Below, piece after piece: positions 8,233 through 17,215 of a DNA stretch of 61,702 bases; position 1 is the stretch's first letter; each line of letters starts with the position of its first letter. The notes beneath the pieces are model-generated. The model worked only from the letters and a program-made list of their open reading frames with translations, ran no database searches and was not told the DNA's origin. The position numbers were made by a program, and so were the translations under genes. Source of the stretch: Verrucomicrobiales bacterium (GTDB lineage: Bacteria > Verrucomicrobiota > Verrucomicrobiia > Limisphaerales > UBA9464); contig JAIXZE010000197.1 of assembly GCA_027489875.1 (NCBI GenBank), positions 1 through 61,702 of the forward strand. The letters run 5' to 3'.

Positions 8233-8913
8233 ATGGCACAATTCGAAGTCATCGAGCAGGAGGGCGTGCGCCTCGTCAAATGCACGCTCAACGACGAAAC
8301 CGTCAAAACCGAGTCCGGTGCGCTCTATTACATGCGCGGGCACATCGAGATCGAATCCAAGGCTCCGTCCATGGGCGGATTCCTGAAGTCGCTGGCCACG
8401 GGCGAAAGCGTCTTCCGTCCGACCTACACCGGCACGGGTGAACTCTACCTCGAACCCTCCCTGGGGGGATTCCACGTGATGGATTGCGCCGGCGAAACCT
8501 GGATCCTCGAAAGCGGTGCCTACTGGGCCTCCGAATCCGACATCACGGTCGACATCCACCGCGAGAACACCATGACCGCATTGAAGTCCGGCGAAGGCTT
8601 CATGGACTACCAGACGAAGATCAGTGGCCAGGGCAAGGTGGTCCTCGCCAGCCAGGGTCCCGTGGAGGTCGTCCACCTCAAGAATGACAAGCTTACCGTC
8701 GACGGCCGCTACGTCCTCGCCCGCTCCTCTGGACTCAAGTACACCGTCCAGCGCGCCACCAAATCCCTGCTCAGCAGCATGACCTCCGGCGAATACATGG
8801 TCCGGATCTACGAAGGCACCGGAACCGTGCTCATGGCCCCGATGCCGTACTGGCGCCAGCGCCTCTTCGACAGCATCTCCAGCCTCCGCGTGGCCCAGAA
8901 GGCCGGGGGTTGA
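8233..8913 (+). CDS. AIM24 family protein
   Basis: A 226-residue cytosolic protein of the AIM24/TIGR00266 beta-helix family. Recognisable parts are FEVIEQEGVRLVKCTLND at the N-terminus, ESGALYYMRGHIEI, and the glycine-rich strand pair with TGTGELYLEPSLGGFHV, where each turn is a short beta strand. The ATG at 8233 begins MAQFEV; an ATG-less start at 8215 would add six residues. Function in bacteria is unknown; fungal AIM24 affects mitochondrial inner-membrane organisation. It stands alone, facing away from the PurL-like gene. Confidence 0.85.
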   Translation: MAQFEVIEQEGVRLVKCTLNDETVKTESGALYYMRGHIEIESKAPSMGGFLKSLATGESVFRPTYTGTGELYLEPSLGGFHVMDCAGETWILESGAYWASESDITVDIHRENTMTALKSGEGFMDYQTKISGQGKVVLASQGPVEVVHLKNDKLTVDGRYVLARSSGLKYTVQRATKSLLSSMTSGEYMVRIYEGTGTVLMAPMPYWRQRLFDSISSLRVAQKAGG

Positions 8914-8939
8914 TCAGGGGTTGAACTCCTGCGCGCATC

Positions 8940-8970
8940 AGACGGATCGGTCTGATCAGGCTGATCCGTC
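8940..8970 (+). terminator. Hairpin after the AIM24 gene, weak terminator candidate
   Basis: An 8-bp inverted repeat GACGGATC...GATCCGTC embedded in a run of TGATC-like words lies about 30 bases after the AIM24 stop codon. No T-run follows, so it may be only an RNA-stabilising structure. Confidence 0.3.
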
Positions 8971-8973
8971 CGA

Positions 8974-9252
8974 TCAGTTCCCTGAGGTGAATCCACCCCC
9001 CCGCTTGAAACCGGGAGCGGATACAGCGATCCCGGATTCGTCGACGCCGCGAAACAGAACTTTGCGTTGCGACCCGATTCCCCGGCGCTTGGACTGGGCA
9101 TCCAACCCGTGCCCTTCGATCGCATCGGACTGCGCGAAGGTCCGGAACGCCACCGGTTGGCCCAGTTGCGCTGACTCCCTCCACTCCAGGAACCCGGAGC
9201 CACCCGGCAGCGGATCATCGCGAACCCGAATGCCCACCACCGGGGACTCCAC
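8974..9252 (-). CDS. Doubtful small hypothetical protein
   Basis: A 92-codon frame starting at GTG, with third positions mostly G or C. No ribosome-binding site is visible and the frame is preceded immediately by a stop codon. No family is recognised. It may be the tail of a decayed gene or chance. The region between the AIM24 gene and nth otherwise holds only the palindromic repeat at 9333-9468. Confidence 0.25.
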   Translation of the reverse strand: MESPVVGIRVRDDPLPGGSGFLEWRESAQLGQPVAFRTFAQSDAIEGHGLDAQSKRRGIGSQRKVLFRGVDESGIAVSAPGFKRGGGFTSGN

Positions 9253-9332
9253 TCTTCAGTACGAATTCGCAGGGAACAGGTTACAGGAATGTTTCCAGGA
9301 TCCGAATTCCTCGTACCGGGCAATAATCGGAC

Positions 9333-9468
9333 GGGCGCATCTTGACACTGCCCCCACATGCAACGGGGTGGCGACGTCCTCGTCGCCGTTCCAAAGCCAT
9401 TCCCTTGGCGATGAGGACATCGCCGCCCCGCATCCTTTCCAAAAGGGGGCAGTGCGAACATCCGCCCC
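9333..9468. repeat. Palindromic repeat family A, copy 1
   Basis: A nested, nearly perfect palindrome of about 136 bp. Outer arms start GGGCGCATCTTGACACTG and close with the near-complement ending ATCCGCCCC. Inside are two mutually complementary hairpins, GGCGACGTCCTCGTCGCC and GGCGATGAGGACATCGCC. Other copies lie at 18548, 22560, 29668 and 61550. It sits just upstream of nth. Confidence 0.85.
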
Positions 9469-9530
9469 AATCCGACCGTTCGGCACCACGCGCATTGAAA
9501 GCCGACGTACCGAATGTTCATGCTCCCACC

Positions 9531-10190
9531 GTGCCCCGTGAATCTGCCGCACGCCGCGCCGAGCGCGTCGCCCAACTCTCGAAGATCCTTCGTGAGACCT
9601 ATCCTGACGCCCACTGCGAGTTGAACCACTCCAACCCGCTGGAACTCCTCGTCGCCACCATCCTCTCAGCGCAGTGCACGGATCGGCAGGTCAACGTCGT
9701 CACCGCCGACCTCTTCCGGAAGTACCGCACCGCCGCCGACTACGCGAACGCTCCCCTCGAAGAACTGGAAGCCGACGTCCGCCGCATCGGCCTCTATCGG
9801 AACAAGGCAAAGAACATCCAGTCCTGCTGCCGCACCCTGGTCGCCCAACACGGCGGGAACGTGCCGCAGACCATGGACGAACTCACCGCCCTCGACGGCG
9901 TCGGCCGCAAGACAGCGAACGTCGTGCTCGGAAACGGCTACGGCATCAATGTCGGCTTCGTCGTCGACACCCACGTCGCCCGCCTCAGCGAGCGACTCGC
10001 CCTCTCTTCCGAGGCCACGCCCGAGAAGATCGAGCAGGACCTGATGAAACTCTTCGCCCCCGCTGACTGGGCCATGGCCAGCCATTGGCTCATCTGGCAT
10101 GGACGCCGTCGCTGCGCCGCCCGCAAGCCCGACTGCGAGTCCTGCGAGATCGCCACCCTCTGCCCCTCCGCCGACATCGCCGGGCCGTGA
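9531..10190 (+). CDS. nth: Endonuclease III (DNA glycosylase/AP lyase)
   Basis: A 219-residue HhH-GPD glycosylase that removes oxidised pyrimidines. The helix-hairpin-helix LDGVGRKTANVVL supplies the catalytic Lys and the downstream VDTHVARLSERL the catalytic Asp. The C-terminal [4Fe-4S] cluster has four cysteines in C-X6-C-X2-C-X5-C spacing. The GTG at 9531 gives the usual family length; a TTG at 9495 is also in frame. Starts further upstream would run into palindromic repeat copy 1. Transcription converges on the MacB-type permease gene. Confidence 0.93.
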   Translation: MPRESAARRAERVAQLSKILRETYPDAHCELNHSNPLELLVATILSAQCTDRQVNVVTADLFRKYRTAADYANAPLEELEADVRRIGLYRNKAKNIQSCCRTLVAQHGGNVPQTMDELTALDGVGRKTANVVLGNGYGINVGFVVDTHVARLSERLALSSEATPEKIEQDLMKLFAPADWAMASHWLIWHGRRRCAARKPDCESCEIATLCPSADIAGP

Positions 10191-10221
10191 GTGGAGGGGG
10201 AGTTTCAAGAAGCCCCCGCCC

Positions 10222-11436
10222 CTACTCGTTGCGGAGCGCATCGATCGGATTGAGCCGCGCGGCGCGGCGGGCTGGCGCGTAGCCGAACAGAACACCGACC
10301 GCCGCAGCGAAAACGAATGCGACGACGTTGATCTGCAGGTTGAAATTGAAGGGCACCTGGATCAACCGCGCGAGTCCGGCACACAACCCGAAGGCGAGCA
10401 GGATTCCAACCACACCACCCACACAGGACAGCGTCACCGCTTCGACGAGGAACTGAAGCAGCACCTCCCGGGCGGTCGCACCAATGGCGAGCCGGATGCC
10501 AATCTCGCGGGTCCGTTCGGTGACGGACACCAGCATGATGTTCATGATCCCGATGCCGCCGACGAGCAGCGACACACCGGCCACAGCTGCCAGAAGCAGG
10601 GTCATCAGTTGCGTTGTTGAACCCAGCGTCTCGGCAATCTGCCGCGTGTCGAAGATGTTGAAGTTGTTGTCCTCGTTCCGTTGCAGGTTCCGCCGCTGCC
10701 GCATCACTGCCGTGATCTCCGTGATGAGGGCATTGCTGTCCACGCCATCCTTGGCGGAGATCGAAATCTGGCTGATGTCATGCGACGACGTCTTGCCGAC
10801 CATCCGTCGTTGGAGTGCAGAAAGCGGCAGGATGATCGTATCGTCCTGGTCCCCCATTCCGGCCTGTCCCTTCGCCACGAGCAACCCGATGACTTCGCAG
10901 GAGGCCTTGCCGATCCGAAGTTTGGCTCCGATGGGATTCTCGGAGCCGAACAGTTCCTTGCGCACCGTGTTGCCAATCACGCACACGGCCGCACCGGAAC
11001 GCAGGTCGGCGGAGGTGAACAACCGACCCTCGGCCAGTTTCCATTTGTTGATCTCGAAGTAGGCCGGCGTCGTGCCGGTGACCACGGACACCCGCGCGTT
11101 CTGGAGATGGATCGTACTCAGCGAGGCATTTCTCACAGGGGCCACCGCTGCGACGCCGGCGATCTGCTCGCCGATGACCACGGCATCCTTCTCGGTGAAG
11201 TGCGGAACCCCGGCCGAAGCCCCGCGCGAACCAAAGCCGGCGCCAGGGCGCAGGGTGAGGAGGTTGTTGCCAAGACTGGAAATCTGCGCCTTCACAGCAA
11301 GGGTGGCACCCTGCCCAAGCGTCACCATGGTGATGATCGCGGCGGCGCCAATGAAGATGCCCAGCACCGTCAGGAAGGCACGGGTCATGTTCCGGCTTAT
11401 TTCCCGAAGCGCGATCACGAAGGCGTTCCAGATCAT
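10222..11436 (-). CDS. MacB-type ABC transporter permease
   Basis: A 404-residue type VII ABC permease. Topology is one N-terminal helix (AFLTVLGIFIGAAAIITM), a large periplasmic MacB core domain (about residues 45-240), then three C-terminal FtsX helices, the last within VVAFVFAAAVGVLFGYAPAR. The conserved TERTREIGIRLAIGA coupling segment is present. It lacks the fused ATPase domain of E. coli MacB; the ATPase is the adjacent upstream gene, overlapping by 4 bp (ATGA). Together with the adaptor it likely forms a tripartite efflux pump. The substrate is unknown and no TolC gene is nearby. Confidence 0.92.
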   Translation of the reverse strand: MIWNAFVIALREISRNMTRAFLTVLGIFIGAAAIITMVTLGQGATLAVKAQISSLGNNLLTLRPGAGFGSRGASAGVPHFTEKDAVVIGEQIAGVAAVAPVRNASLSTIHLQNARVSVVTGTTPAYFEINKWKLAEGRLFTSADLRSGAAVCVIGNTVRKELFGSENPIGAKLRIGKASCEVIGLLVAKGQAGMGDQDDTIILPLSALQRRMVGKTSSHDISQISISAKDGVDSNALITEITAVMRQRRNLQRNEDNNFNIFDTRQIAETLGSTTQLMTLLLAAVAGVSLLVGGIGIMNIMLVSVTERTREIGIRLAIGATAREVLLQFLVEAVTLSCVGGVVGILLAFGLCAGLARLIQVPFNFNLQINVVAFVFAAAVGVLFGYAPARRAARLNPIDALRNE

Positions 11437-12149
11437 GCGCCGCCTTGAGATTGGGAAACATCGGACTCAATGAGCCCGTCCTTGATCACCACGATGCGCC
11501 GGGCGTAGGTGGCCACGTGGTCATCATGCGTGACGACCAGCACCGTGATACCCCGCTCCTCGTTCAATCGCTTGAGCAATTCCATGACATCGCCGGTCGT
11601 CACGGAGTCGAGGTTTCCTGTCGGCTCGTCCGCAAACAGCGTGCTGGGCTCCGTGACGATGGCACGCGCAATGGCCACACGCTGCTGCTGGCCACCCGAC
11701 AATTCTGCAGGTGTGCTGTCCATCTTCGTCGGCAGCCCCACGGAGGTGAGTGCAGCCACCGCCTTCTCACGCCGCTCCTTGCGCGATACGCCGCGATACA
11801 GCAACGGCAGTTCCACATTGTCCAGGGAAGTGGTCCGCGGCAGCAGGTTGAAGCCCTGGAAGACGAAGCCGAGGGCGTATCTTCGGAGCAGCGAGCGCTC
11901 GTCGGTACTCAGATCCTGAACCGCAATCCCCTCGTACCGATAGGTTCCCGCGGTCGGTGTATCGAGGCATCCAAGCACGTTCATCAGCGTCGATTTCCCC
12001 GATCCACTCGCTCCCATGATCGCCACGAACTCACGGCGTTGGATGGTGAGGTCGATTCCCTTCAAGGCCTGAAAGGCCGCGTCCCCTATTCCATAGGTCT
12101 TGGTCAGGCCATTCAGTTCAATCAATGGAACCGTCGGGGAATCGCTCAT
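11433..12149 (-). CDS. MacB/LolD-type ABC transporter ATPase
   Basis: A 238-residue nucleotide-binding subunit. It shows Walker A GASGSGKST near residue 45, signature LSGGQQQRVAIARAI, Walker B LFADEPTGNLDS and the switch histidine in VVTHDDHVA. Proteins of this group power mechanotransmission rather than substrate passage through the membrane. It is the middle gene of the adaptor/ATPase/permease operon, with 4-bp overlaps on both sides, so equimolar translation is likely. Confidence 0.94.
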   Translation of the reverse strand: MSDSPTVPLIELNGLTKTYGIGDAAFQALKGIDLTIQRREFVAIMGASGSGKSTLMNVLGCLDTPTAGTYRYEGIAVQDLSTDERSLLRRYALGFVFQGFNLLPRTTSLDNVELPLLYRGVSRKERREKAVAALTSVGLPTKMDSTPAELSGGQQQRVAIARAIVTEPSTLFADEPTGNLDSVTTGDVMELLKRLNEERGITVLVVTHDDHVATYARRIVVIKDGLIESDVSQSQGGA

Positions 12150-13435
12150 GGAATTGGGGTATTGGCACGCAGGATCACAAGTTGGCCCTCGACGAGCCCC
12201 TCACCGGACACCTCCGTCTGGCGCCCATCGCTCAGTCCGAGCCGCACTGCGATGGATTCGGGTTTTCCGTCGCGCAGGACCCAGACGTGCGAACCCGCAG
12301 ACCGATCGCCAGCGTCAACCTCCGGAGGTCGGCTGCTTCGACGGGTGGGCATGGGAATCAGGCTTTGCACGAATGACTTCTTGGCAACCGCCGGGGTCGT
12401 GTTCGTGTCGGTCGGAGCGAAGCGCAGCGCCGCGGTTGATACCCGGAGGACGTTGGTGCGCTCTGCCACGCGGATGTCGGCAGTTGCGGTCATTCCGGGT
12501 CGAAGACTCAGGTCTTCGTTGCCGACCTCAAGTTCAGCCAGGTAGGTGACCACGTTGTCGGTCACGGCCGATCCGTAGGACACCTTCGCAACCCGTGCCG
12601 TATAGGTCCGGTCCGGCCACGCATCCACCGTGAACGTGGAGGCCTGCCCCGGGGCCACACGCCCGATGTCCGCCTCGGCGATGGTCACCTTCAGCTTCAT
12701 GCGCTCCAGTTTCTCGGCGATGACGAACAATTGGGGAGCCGTGAAGCTCGCCGCCACCGTCTGACCCGGCTCAATGCTGCGGATGAGCACGATGCCGTCG
12801 ATGGGCGATTGGATGATGGCTTTGGAGAGGTCGAACTCATTGATCCGGACCTGGGCGTCGGCTTCGCCAACCGTGGCCTTAGCACTGAGCAGATCCGCTT
12901 CGGCCCGTCCGGCACCAGCCACGGTGACTTCCAGATCCGCCGGAGAGACCAGACCGGCCTGACTCAGCTGTCGGTCGCGGACAAGCGCGGCAGCGCTCTC
13001 CTTCGCGGTTGCCTCCGCCTGAGCCACCCGGGCTTGTGCCGAGCGCACTGCCGCACGGCTGATTTCGGTGTGTTGTGCCAGCTTGCTGGTGTCGAGCTTG
13101 GCGAGCGGTGTTCCCTTGGACACCCGATCGTTGAAATCCACGTAAACCTCCAGCGTGGTGCCCGAGAGTTCCCCACCAACCGTCACCTCCGTGGTTGGAG
13201 CCAGGTTTCCAGTGGCCGTGATCGCGAGCCGGATGTCTCCCCGTTGCAGGACCTCAGTATTAAAGGCGGGCTCGCTCCTTCTGGCTTTCCGGATTCGATG
13301 GACGCCAAACCACACGCCCCCACCCACGACCAAGGCCAGAAGCCCGGCAGCGATGTAGCGGAGGGACCGGTTCCCCGATCCGCCACCGCGGATCGCGGCG
13401 GCAAGGTCGGTCGGTGCCGAGGCCACGGGTTTCAT
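12146..13435 (-). CDS. MacA-like periplasmic adaptor (HlyD/RND family)
   Basis: A 429-residue membrane-fusion protein. One N-terminal helix (about residues 26-46, YIAAGLLALVVGGGVWFGV) anchors it. Then come a barrel-sandwich strand (NLAPTTEVTVGGELSG), a long alpha-helical hairpin (about residues 115-185, rich in Ala and Gln), the returning IIQSPIDGIVLIRSIEPGQT lipoyl half and a beta-barrel with PGQASTFTVDAWPDRTY. The ATG at 13435 has an AGGA site 6-8 bases upstream and follows the aldolase relic; a longer frame to 13534 would overlap that relic. First gene of the efflux operon. Confidence 0.9.
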   Translation of the reverse strand: MKPVASAPTDLAAAIRGGGSGNRSLRYIAAGLLALVVGGGVWFGVHRIRKARRSEPAFNTEVLQRGDIRLAITATGNLAPTTEVTVGGELSGTTLEVYVDFNDRVSKGTPLAKLDTSKLAQHTEISRAAVRSAQARVAQAEATAKESAAALVRDRQLSQAGLVSPADLEVTVAGAGRAEADLLSAKATVGEADAQVRINEFDLSKAIIQSPIDGIVLIRSIEPGQTVAASFTAPQLFVIAEKLERMKLKVTIAEADIGRVAPGQASTFTVDAWPDRTYTARVAKVSYGSAVTDNVVTYLAELEVGNEDLSLRPGMTATADIRVAERTNVLRVSTAALRFAPTDTNTTPAVAKKSFVQSLIPMPTRRSSRPPEVDAGDRSAGSHVWVLRDGKPESIAVRLGLSDGRQTEVSGEGLVEGQLVILRANTPIP

Positions 13436-13472
13436 CAATTCCTGCCCCCGAACGTGCCGCCGAAACAAAATC

Positions 13473-13733
13473 TCACTGGCATTCCATTTCGACGGTGTAC
13501 TCTCCACGACGGGCCGCCCGGTTGCAGCGAGCACGATGGATCAAGATCTTTTGCGCGGCCTCGACGTTCGCCGCCTCACCGCGCCAGACCTCAAGAGCCG
13601 GTTGCTGAAGCGCGCGCCCAAACGAAAAGGACAGTTGCCATGGCTGGCGCGACTTATAGCGGCAATTCACAAGGATTCCCTTGTCGTCGTCGACCAGTCG
13701 GTTTGCGGTTTCAACCAGGAGTTGGGTGTTCAT
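13473..13733 (-). pseudogene. Internally deleted class I fructose-bisphosphate aldolase
   Basis: An 86-codon frame that joins the two ends of a class I aldolase. The first 22 residues (MNTQLLVETANRLVDDDKGI) match the family N-terminus up to the KGIL motif. From residue 27 the sequence PWQLSFSFGRALQQPALEVW and then AAQKILIHRARCN match the C-terminus. The central part of roughly 250-270 residues, including the TIM-barrel core and the Schiff-base lysine, is missing. The join is in frame, so a short protein could still be made, but it cannot be an aldolase. It lies 90 bases downstream of the phosphoketolase gene, in the same direction. An intact class II aldolase is encoded at 22806. Confidence 0.8.
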
Positions 13734-13823
13734 GAGGGTGATGCTTTCGCGACACAGCCTAACGCCCGGCCATCGAACCCTGAATGGGGCAAACACCGGA
13801 CGCGAAGCCACGCCCCTGGCCAA

Positions 13824-16214
13824 TCACGCCAACCTGCGGACACCCGACTTCGCCCCCCACTTCCAGTCGCGGATCTCCGGCATGTCCTGGCCATGCCGGT
13901 TGATGTACTGACGGTGTTCCAACAACTTCTCGGCCAATCGCTGCTTCAACGTGACACCCAGGTCCCCGGTTTGCGGCAGGCGATCAATGGCATCCATCAC
14001 GAGATGGAACCGATCAAGGTCGTTGAGGACAGTCATGTCGAAAGGCGTGGTGATGGTCCCCTCCTCTTTGTACCCACGCACATGCAGGTTCCCGTGGTTG
14101 GTACGACGGTACGTCAGTCGATGGATCAACCAAGGATAGGCGTGGAACGCGAAGATCACCGGCTTGTCCCGCGTGAACAGCGCATCAAACTCAAGGTCGC
14201 TCAAACCATGCGGATGCTCGCGCTCCGGTTGCAGTCGCATGAGGTCCACCACATTCACCACCCGGACCTTCAAAGCCGGCAGGTGCTCACGCAGGATCGA
14301 TACCGCCGCCAGCGTCTCCAGCGTCGGCACGTCGCCGCAGCAGGCCATGACCACATCCGTTCCTCCCTCCTGATCGTTGCTCGCCCATTGCCAGATCCCG
14401 ATCCCCGCGCGGCAATGCTCCGCCGCTGCCGTCATCGTCAACCACTGGGGCGCCGGATGCTTTCCAGCGATCACCACGTTGACGTAGTTGCGGCTGCGCA
14501 GGCAGTGGTCCATCACCGACAGCAGGCAGTTCGCATCCGGTGGCAGATAGACCCGGACGACGCCGGCCTTCTTGTTCACCACATGATCAATGAATCCCGG
14601 ATCCTGATGCGTGAATCCATTGTGGTCCTGCCGCCAGACATGGGACGCGAGCAGGTAGTTCAACGACGCGATCGGTCGCCGCCACGGCAACCCCGCCGTC
14701 ACCTTCAACCACTTCGCATGCTGGTTGAACATCGAATCGATGATGTGGATGAACGCCTCGTAGCAGTTGAACAACCCGTGCCGGCCGGTGAGGAGATACC
14801 CCTCCAACCAGCCTTCGCATTGATGCTCGCTCAGCATGGAGTCCAGCACACGCCCATCACGCCCCAGATGCTCATCCCCAGGAATCGTTCCCGCCATCCA
14901 CTGCCGCTGTGTGACTTCAAAGAGGGCGGCAAGTCCGTTGGACAGCGTCTCGTCCGGTCCAAACACACGGAAGTTCCTTTGCTCACGGTTCAACTGCACC
15001 ACATCCCGGAGGAACGGGCCCAGGACATGTGTATCCCCAATACCCGGAGCCCCGGGCATGGGCACGTCGGACGCATACTTCCGGAAATCCGGCATCACCA
15101 GGTCTCGGAGTAAACACCCGCCATTGGCATGTGGATTTGCTCCCATACGGCGGTTTCCTTCCGGTGCAAGTGCCGCCAGTTCCGGCATCAGGCGACCCGT
15201 CGCATCAAACAACTCCTGCGGCCGGTAGCTTTGCAGCCATTCCTCCAACAGACCCAGGTGCTCGGGGCGCGTCAGCGGATCCGTGATCGGGATCTGGTGC
15301 GCACGGGCTGTTCCCTCCACCGCCACCCCATCCACCTGCTTCGGTCCCGTCCAACCTTTCGGGGAAACCAGCACGATCATCGGCCATGTCGGACGCTCAC
15401 CAGGATCTCCGGACCGTGCTGTCTGCTGGATGCGCCCGATCTCGCCCACCGCCCAATCCAGTGCGGCGGCCATGGCCACGTGCATCGGCCCGGGCTCATA
15501 CCCCTCGACGAAGCGGGGCATCCACCCATAACCCCGCAGGAGTTGCTCCAGTTCCGCGCGCGGAATGCGGGCCAGAAGGGCCGGGTTCGCGATCTTGTAG
15601 CCATTGAGATGGAGGATGGGCAGCACCGCACCATCCGTCACCGGATTCAGGAACTTGTTCGAGTGCCACGCGGTGGCCAGCGGACCGGTTTCAGCTTCGC
15701 CATCACCAATCACGCACGCGACGATCAACTCCGGATTGTCGAAGGCCGCCCCGAACGAATGACTCAACGAATATCCCAGCTCTCCTCCCTCGTGGATCGA
15801 ACCCGGGCATTCCGGAGACGCATGACTGGGAATCCCGCCGGGAAAGGAGAACTGGAGGAAGAGCTTCTGCAATCCGACCTCATCCTGACCGATGTGGGGG
15901 TACACCTCGCTGTAGGTTCCTTCGAGGTAGGTGTTGCCAACCACCGCCGGTCCACCATGTCCGGGGCCCGAGACGTAGATCATGTCCAGATCCTGCTCCC
16001 GGATCACCCGGTTCAGATGGACATAGATGAAGTTCTGCCCGGGCGTTGTCCCCCAATGTCCCAGCAGCAGCGGCTTCACATCCGAGGCTGCGAGCGGGCG
16101 CTTCAGAAGCGGGTTGTCACAGAGATAGAGCTGGCCAACAGCCAGATAGTTCGCGGCACGCCAGTAGGCGTCCATCCGGGCCGTCTGTTCCTTGCTGAGG
16201 GAAGGGGAATTCAT
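13824..16214 (-). CDS. xfp: Phosphoketolase (xylulose-5-P / fructose-6-P)
   Basis: A 796-residue thiamine-diphosphate enzyme that splits xylulose-5-phosphate (and often fructose-6-phosphate) to acetyl phosphate plus a smaller sugar phosphate. Family signatures are [20 protein letters not shown] and the ThDP-binding [19 protein letters not shown]. The length is the usual 790-800 residues. ATG 16214 ([10 protein letters not shown]) is used; a 30-residue extension to 16304 lacks similarity and would run into the PRC-barrel gene. Acetate kinase lies two genes upstream, giving an ATP-yielding shunt. The gene is followed by the aldolase relic. Confidence 0.95.
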   Translation of the reverse strand: MNSPSLSKEQTARMDAYWRAANYLAVGQLYLCDNPLLKRPLAASDVKPLLLGHWGTTPGQNFIYVHLNRVIREQDLDMIYVSGPGHGGPAVVGNTYLEGTYSEVYPHIGQDEVGLQKLFLQFSFPGGIPSHASPECPGSIHEGGELGYSLSHSFGAAFDNPELIVACVIGDGEAETGPLATAWHSNKFLNPVTDGAVLPILHLNGYKIANPALLARIPRAELEQLLRGYGWMPRFVEGYEPGPMHVAMAAALDWAVGEIGRIQQTARSGDPGERPTWPMIVLVSPKGWTGPKQVDGVAVEGTARAHQIPITDPLTRPEHLGLLEEWLQSYRPQELFDATGRLMPELAALAPEGNRRMGANPHANGGCLLRDLVMPDFRKYASDVPMPGAPGIGDTHVLGPFLRDVVQLNREQRNFRVFGPDETLSNGLAALFEVTQRQWMAGTIPGDEHLGRDGRVLDSMLSEHQCEGWLEGYLLTGRHGLFNCYEAFIHIIDSMFNQHAKWLKVTAGLPWRRPIASLNYLLASHVWRQDHNGFTHQDPGFIDHVVNKKAGVVRVYLPPDANCLLSVMDHCLRSRNYVNVVIAGKHPAPQWLTMTAAAEHCRAGIGIWQWASNDQEGGTDVVMACCGDVPTLETLAAVSILREHLPALKVRVVNVVDLMRLQPEREHPHGLSDLEFDALFTRDKPVIFAFHAYPWLIHRLTYRRTNHGNLHVRGYKEEGTITTPFDMTVLNDLDRFHLVMDAIDRLPQTGDLGVTLKQRLAEKLLEHRQYINRHGQDMPEIRDWKWGAKSGVRRLA

Positions 16215-16276
16215 GATCCAGTGGGGCTGCCCGGGCAGGCTGGCTGCATCCACAACCCCACCCGGAAAGCAAAGAC

Positions 16277-17035
16277 CTACGCGACAACCAGGTCGTCTGC
16301 CCAATAGCCTTTCCGGCTGTAATGCCGGTGCAGGCCGATTTCGTAATCACGCGTCAGAAGCGCGTCCTCCGTGTATTCGGGAGAACCCTGGATCGTCTCG
16401 CGCGATAGGTTGATGAACACCTTCGAGGAGCTCCACTCCACCCGCTCAATCCACAGCGGTGACACCAAGACCTTCTTTCCCGGCCACCAGTTTTTCGTCG
16501 CCACCACCAGGTAACGGATCTCCCAAGACGCGTCATCGATGACGAAGTCCTCGACGTGCCCAATCTCGCCGTCCGACGCCTGGATGCTGTAACCCGTCAC
16601 CTCGTGGGTGCTCCGGAGGTGGCGCTCCCATGCCTTCGATTCCTGTGATTGCTTCGTCCAACGGGTACGGTCGCGCTCAGGAAGGGACGAACCGCCCCAA
16701 GCCGCCGACCCACTCCAATACAGCGGCCATCCGTAGTATCCGTAGTACTCATCCTCGAACTGCTGGGAGACCGGCTTGTGGCTGTCCAACGAGGGACTGC
16801 CCTCAATCTGCTTCTTGGTCAGGTCCACCAGCAGGTGCTTCTCGGTCTTGCTGACACCCCGCAGGGCATAGGGCGAAACGAGGACCTTGCGACCCGTGAG
16901 CCAACTGCCGGTCTCGGCCACCAGGTAGCGGACCGTCCAATGGCGATCGTCGAAGTAAAATTCCTTCACGCTCCCGATTTCGCCGTCACGGGCCTGAAGT
17001 GTGTATCCGATGAGTGTCTTGACCTTGCTTAACAT
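16277..17035 (-). CDS. Double PRC-barrel domain protein
   Basis: A 252-residue soluble protein with two PRC barrels. The first is about residues 3-80 ([20 protein letters not shown], later [20 protein letters not shown]); the second is about 140-215 ([20 protein letters not shown], later [20 protein letters not shown]). A Tyr/Trp-rich linker ([14 protein letters not shown]) separates them. ATG 17035 has GAAGGAAC just upstream. PRC barrels are found in RimM and photosynthetic reaction-centre H subunits and mediate protein contacts. Its place between ackA and xfp suggests a link to stress or central-carbon control; that is inference. Confidence 0.88.
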   Translation of the reverse strand: MLSKVKTLIGYTLQARDGEIGSVKEFYFDDRHWTVRYLVAETGSWLTGRKVLVSPYALRGVSKTEKHLLVDLTKKQIEGSPSLDSHKPVSQQFEDEYYGYYGWPLYWSGSAAWGGSSLPERDRTRWTKQSQESKAWERHLRSTHEVTGYSIQASDGEIGHVEDFVIDDASWEIRYLVVATKNWWPGKKVLVSPLWIERVEWSSSKVFINLSRETIQGSPEYTEDALLTRDYEIGLHRHYSRKGYWADDLVVA

Positions 17036-17215
17036 GGCAGTTCCTTCGCTGGGTGCTGCCGTTCGAATCTGCTCGGCAGCGTTGATGATGCCCGCCCACG
17101 GGCGACGGGTTCCGATTCGTCGCAACACCCTGGGCTCCGGGTGCCATCACCGCCATGGGGTGAAGCACTACCAACCGGTCGGCCAGCGCCTCATCCACAG
17201 CCTCTGATCCCCACC

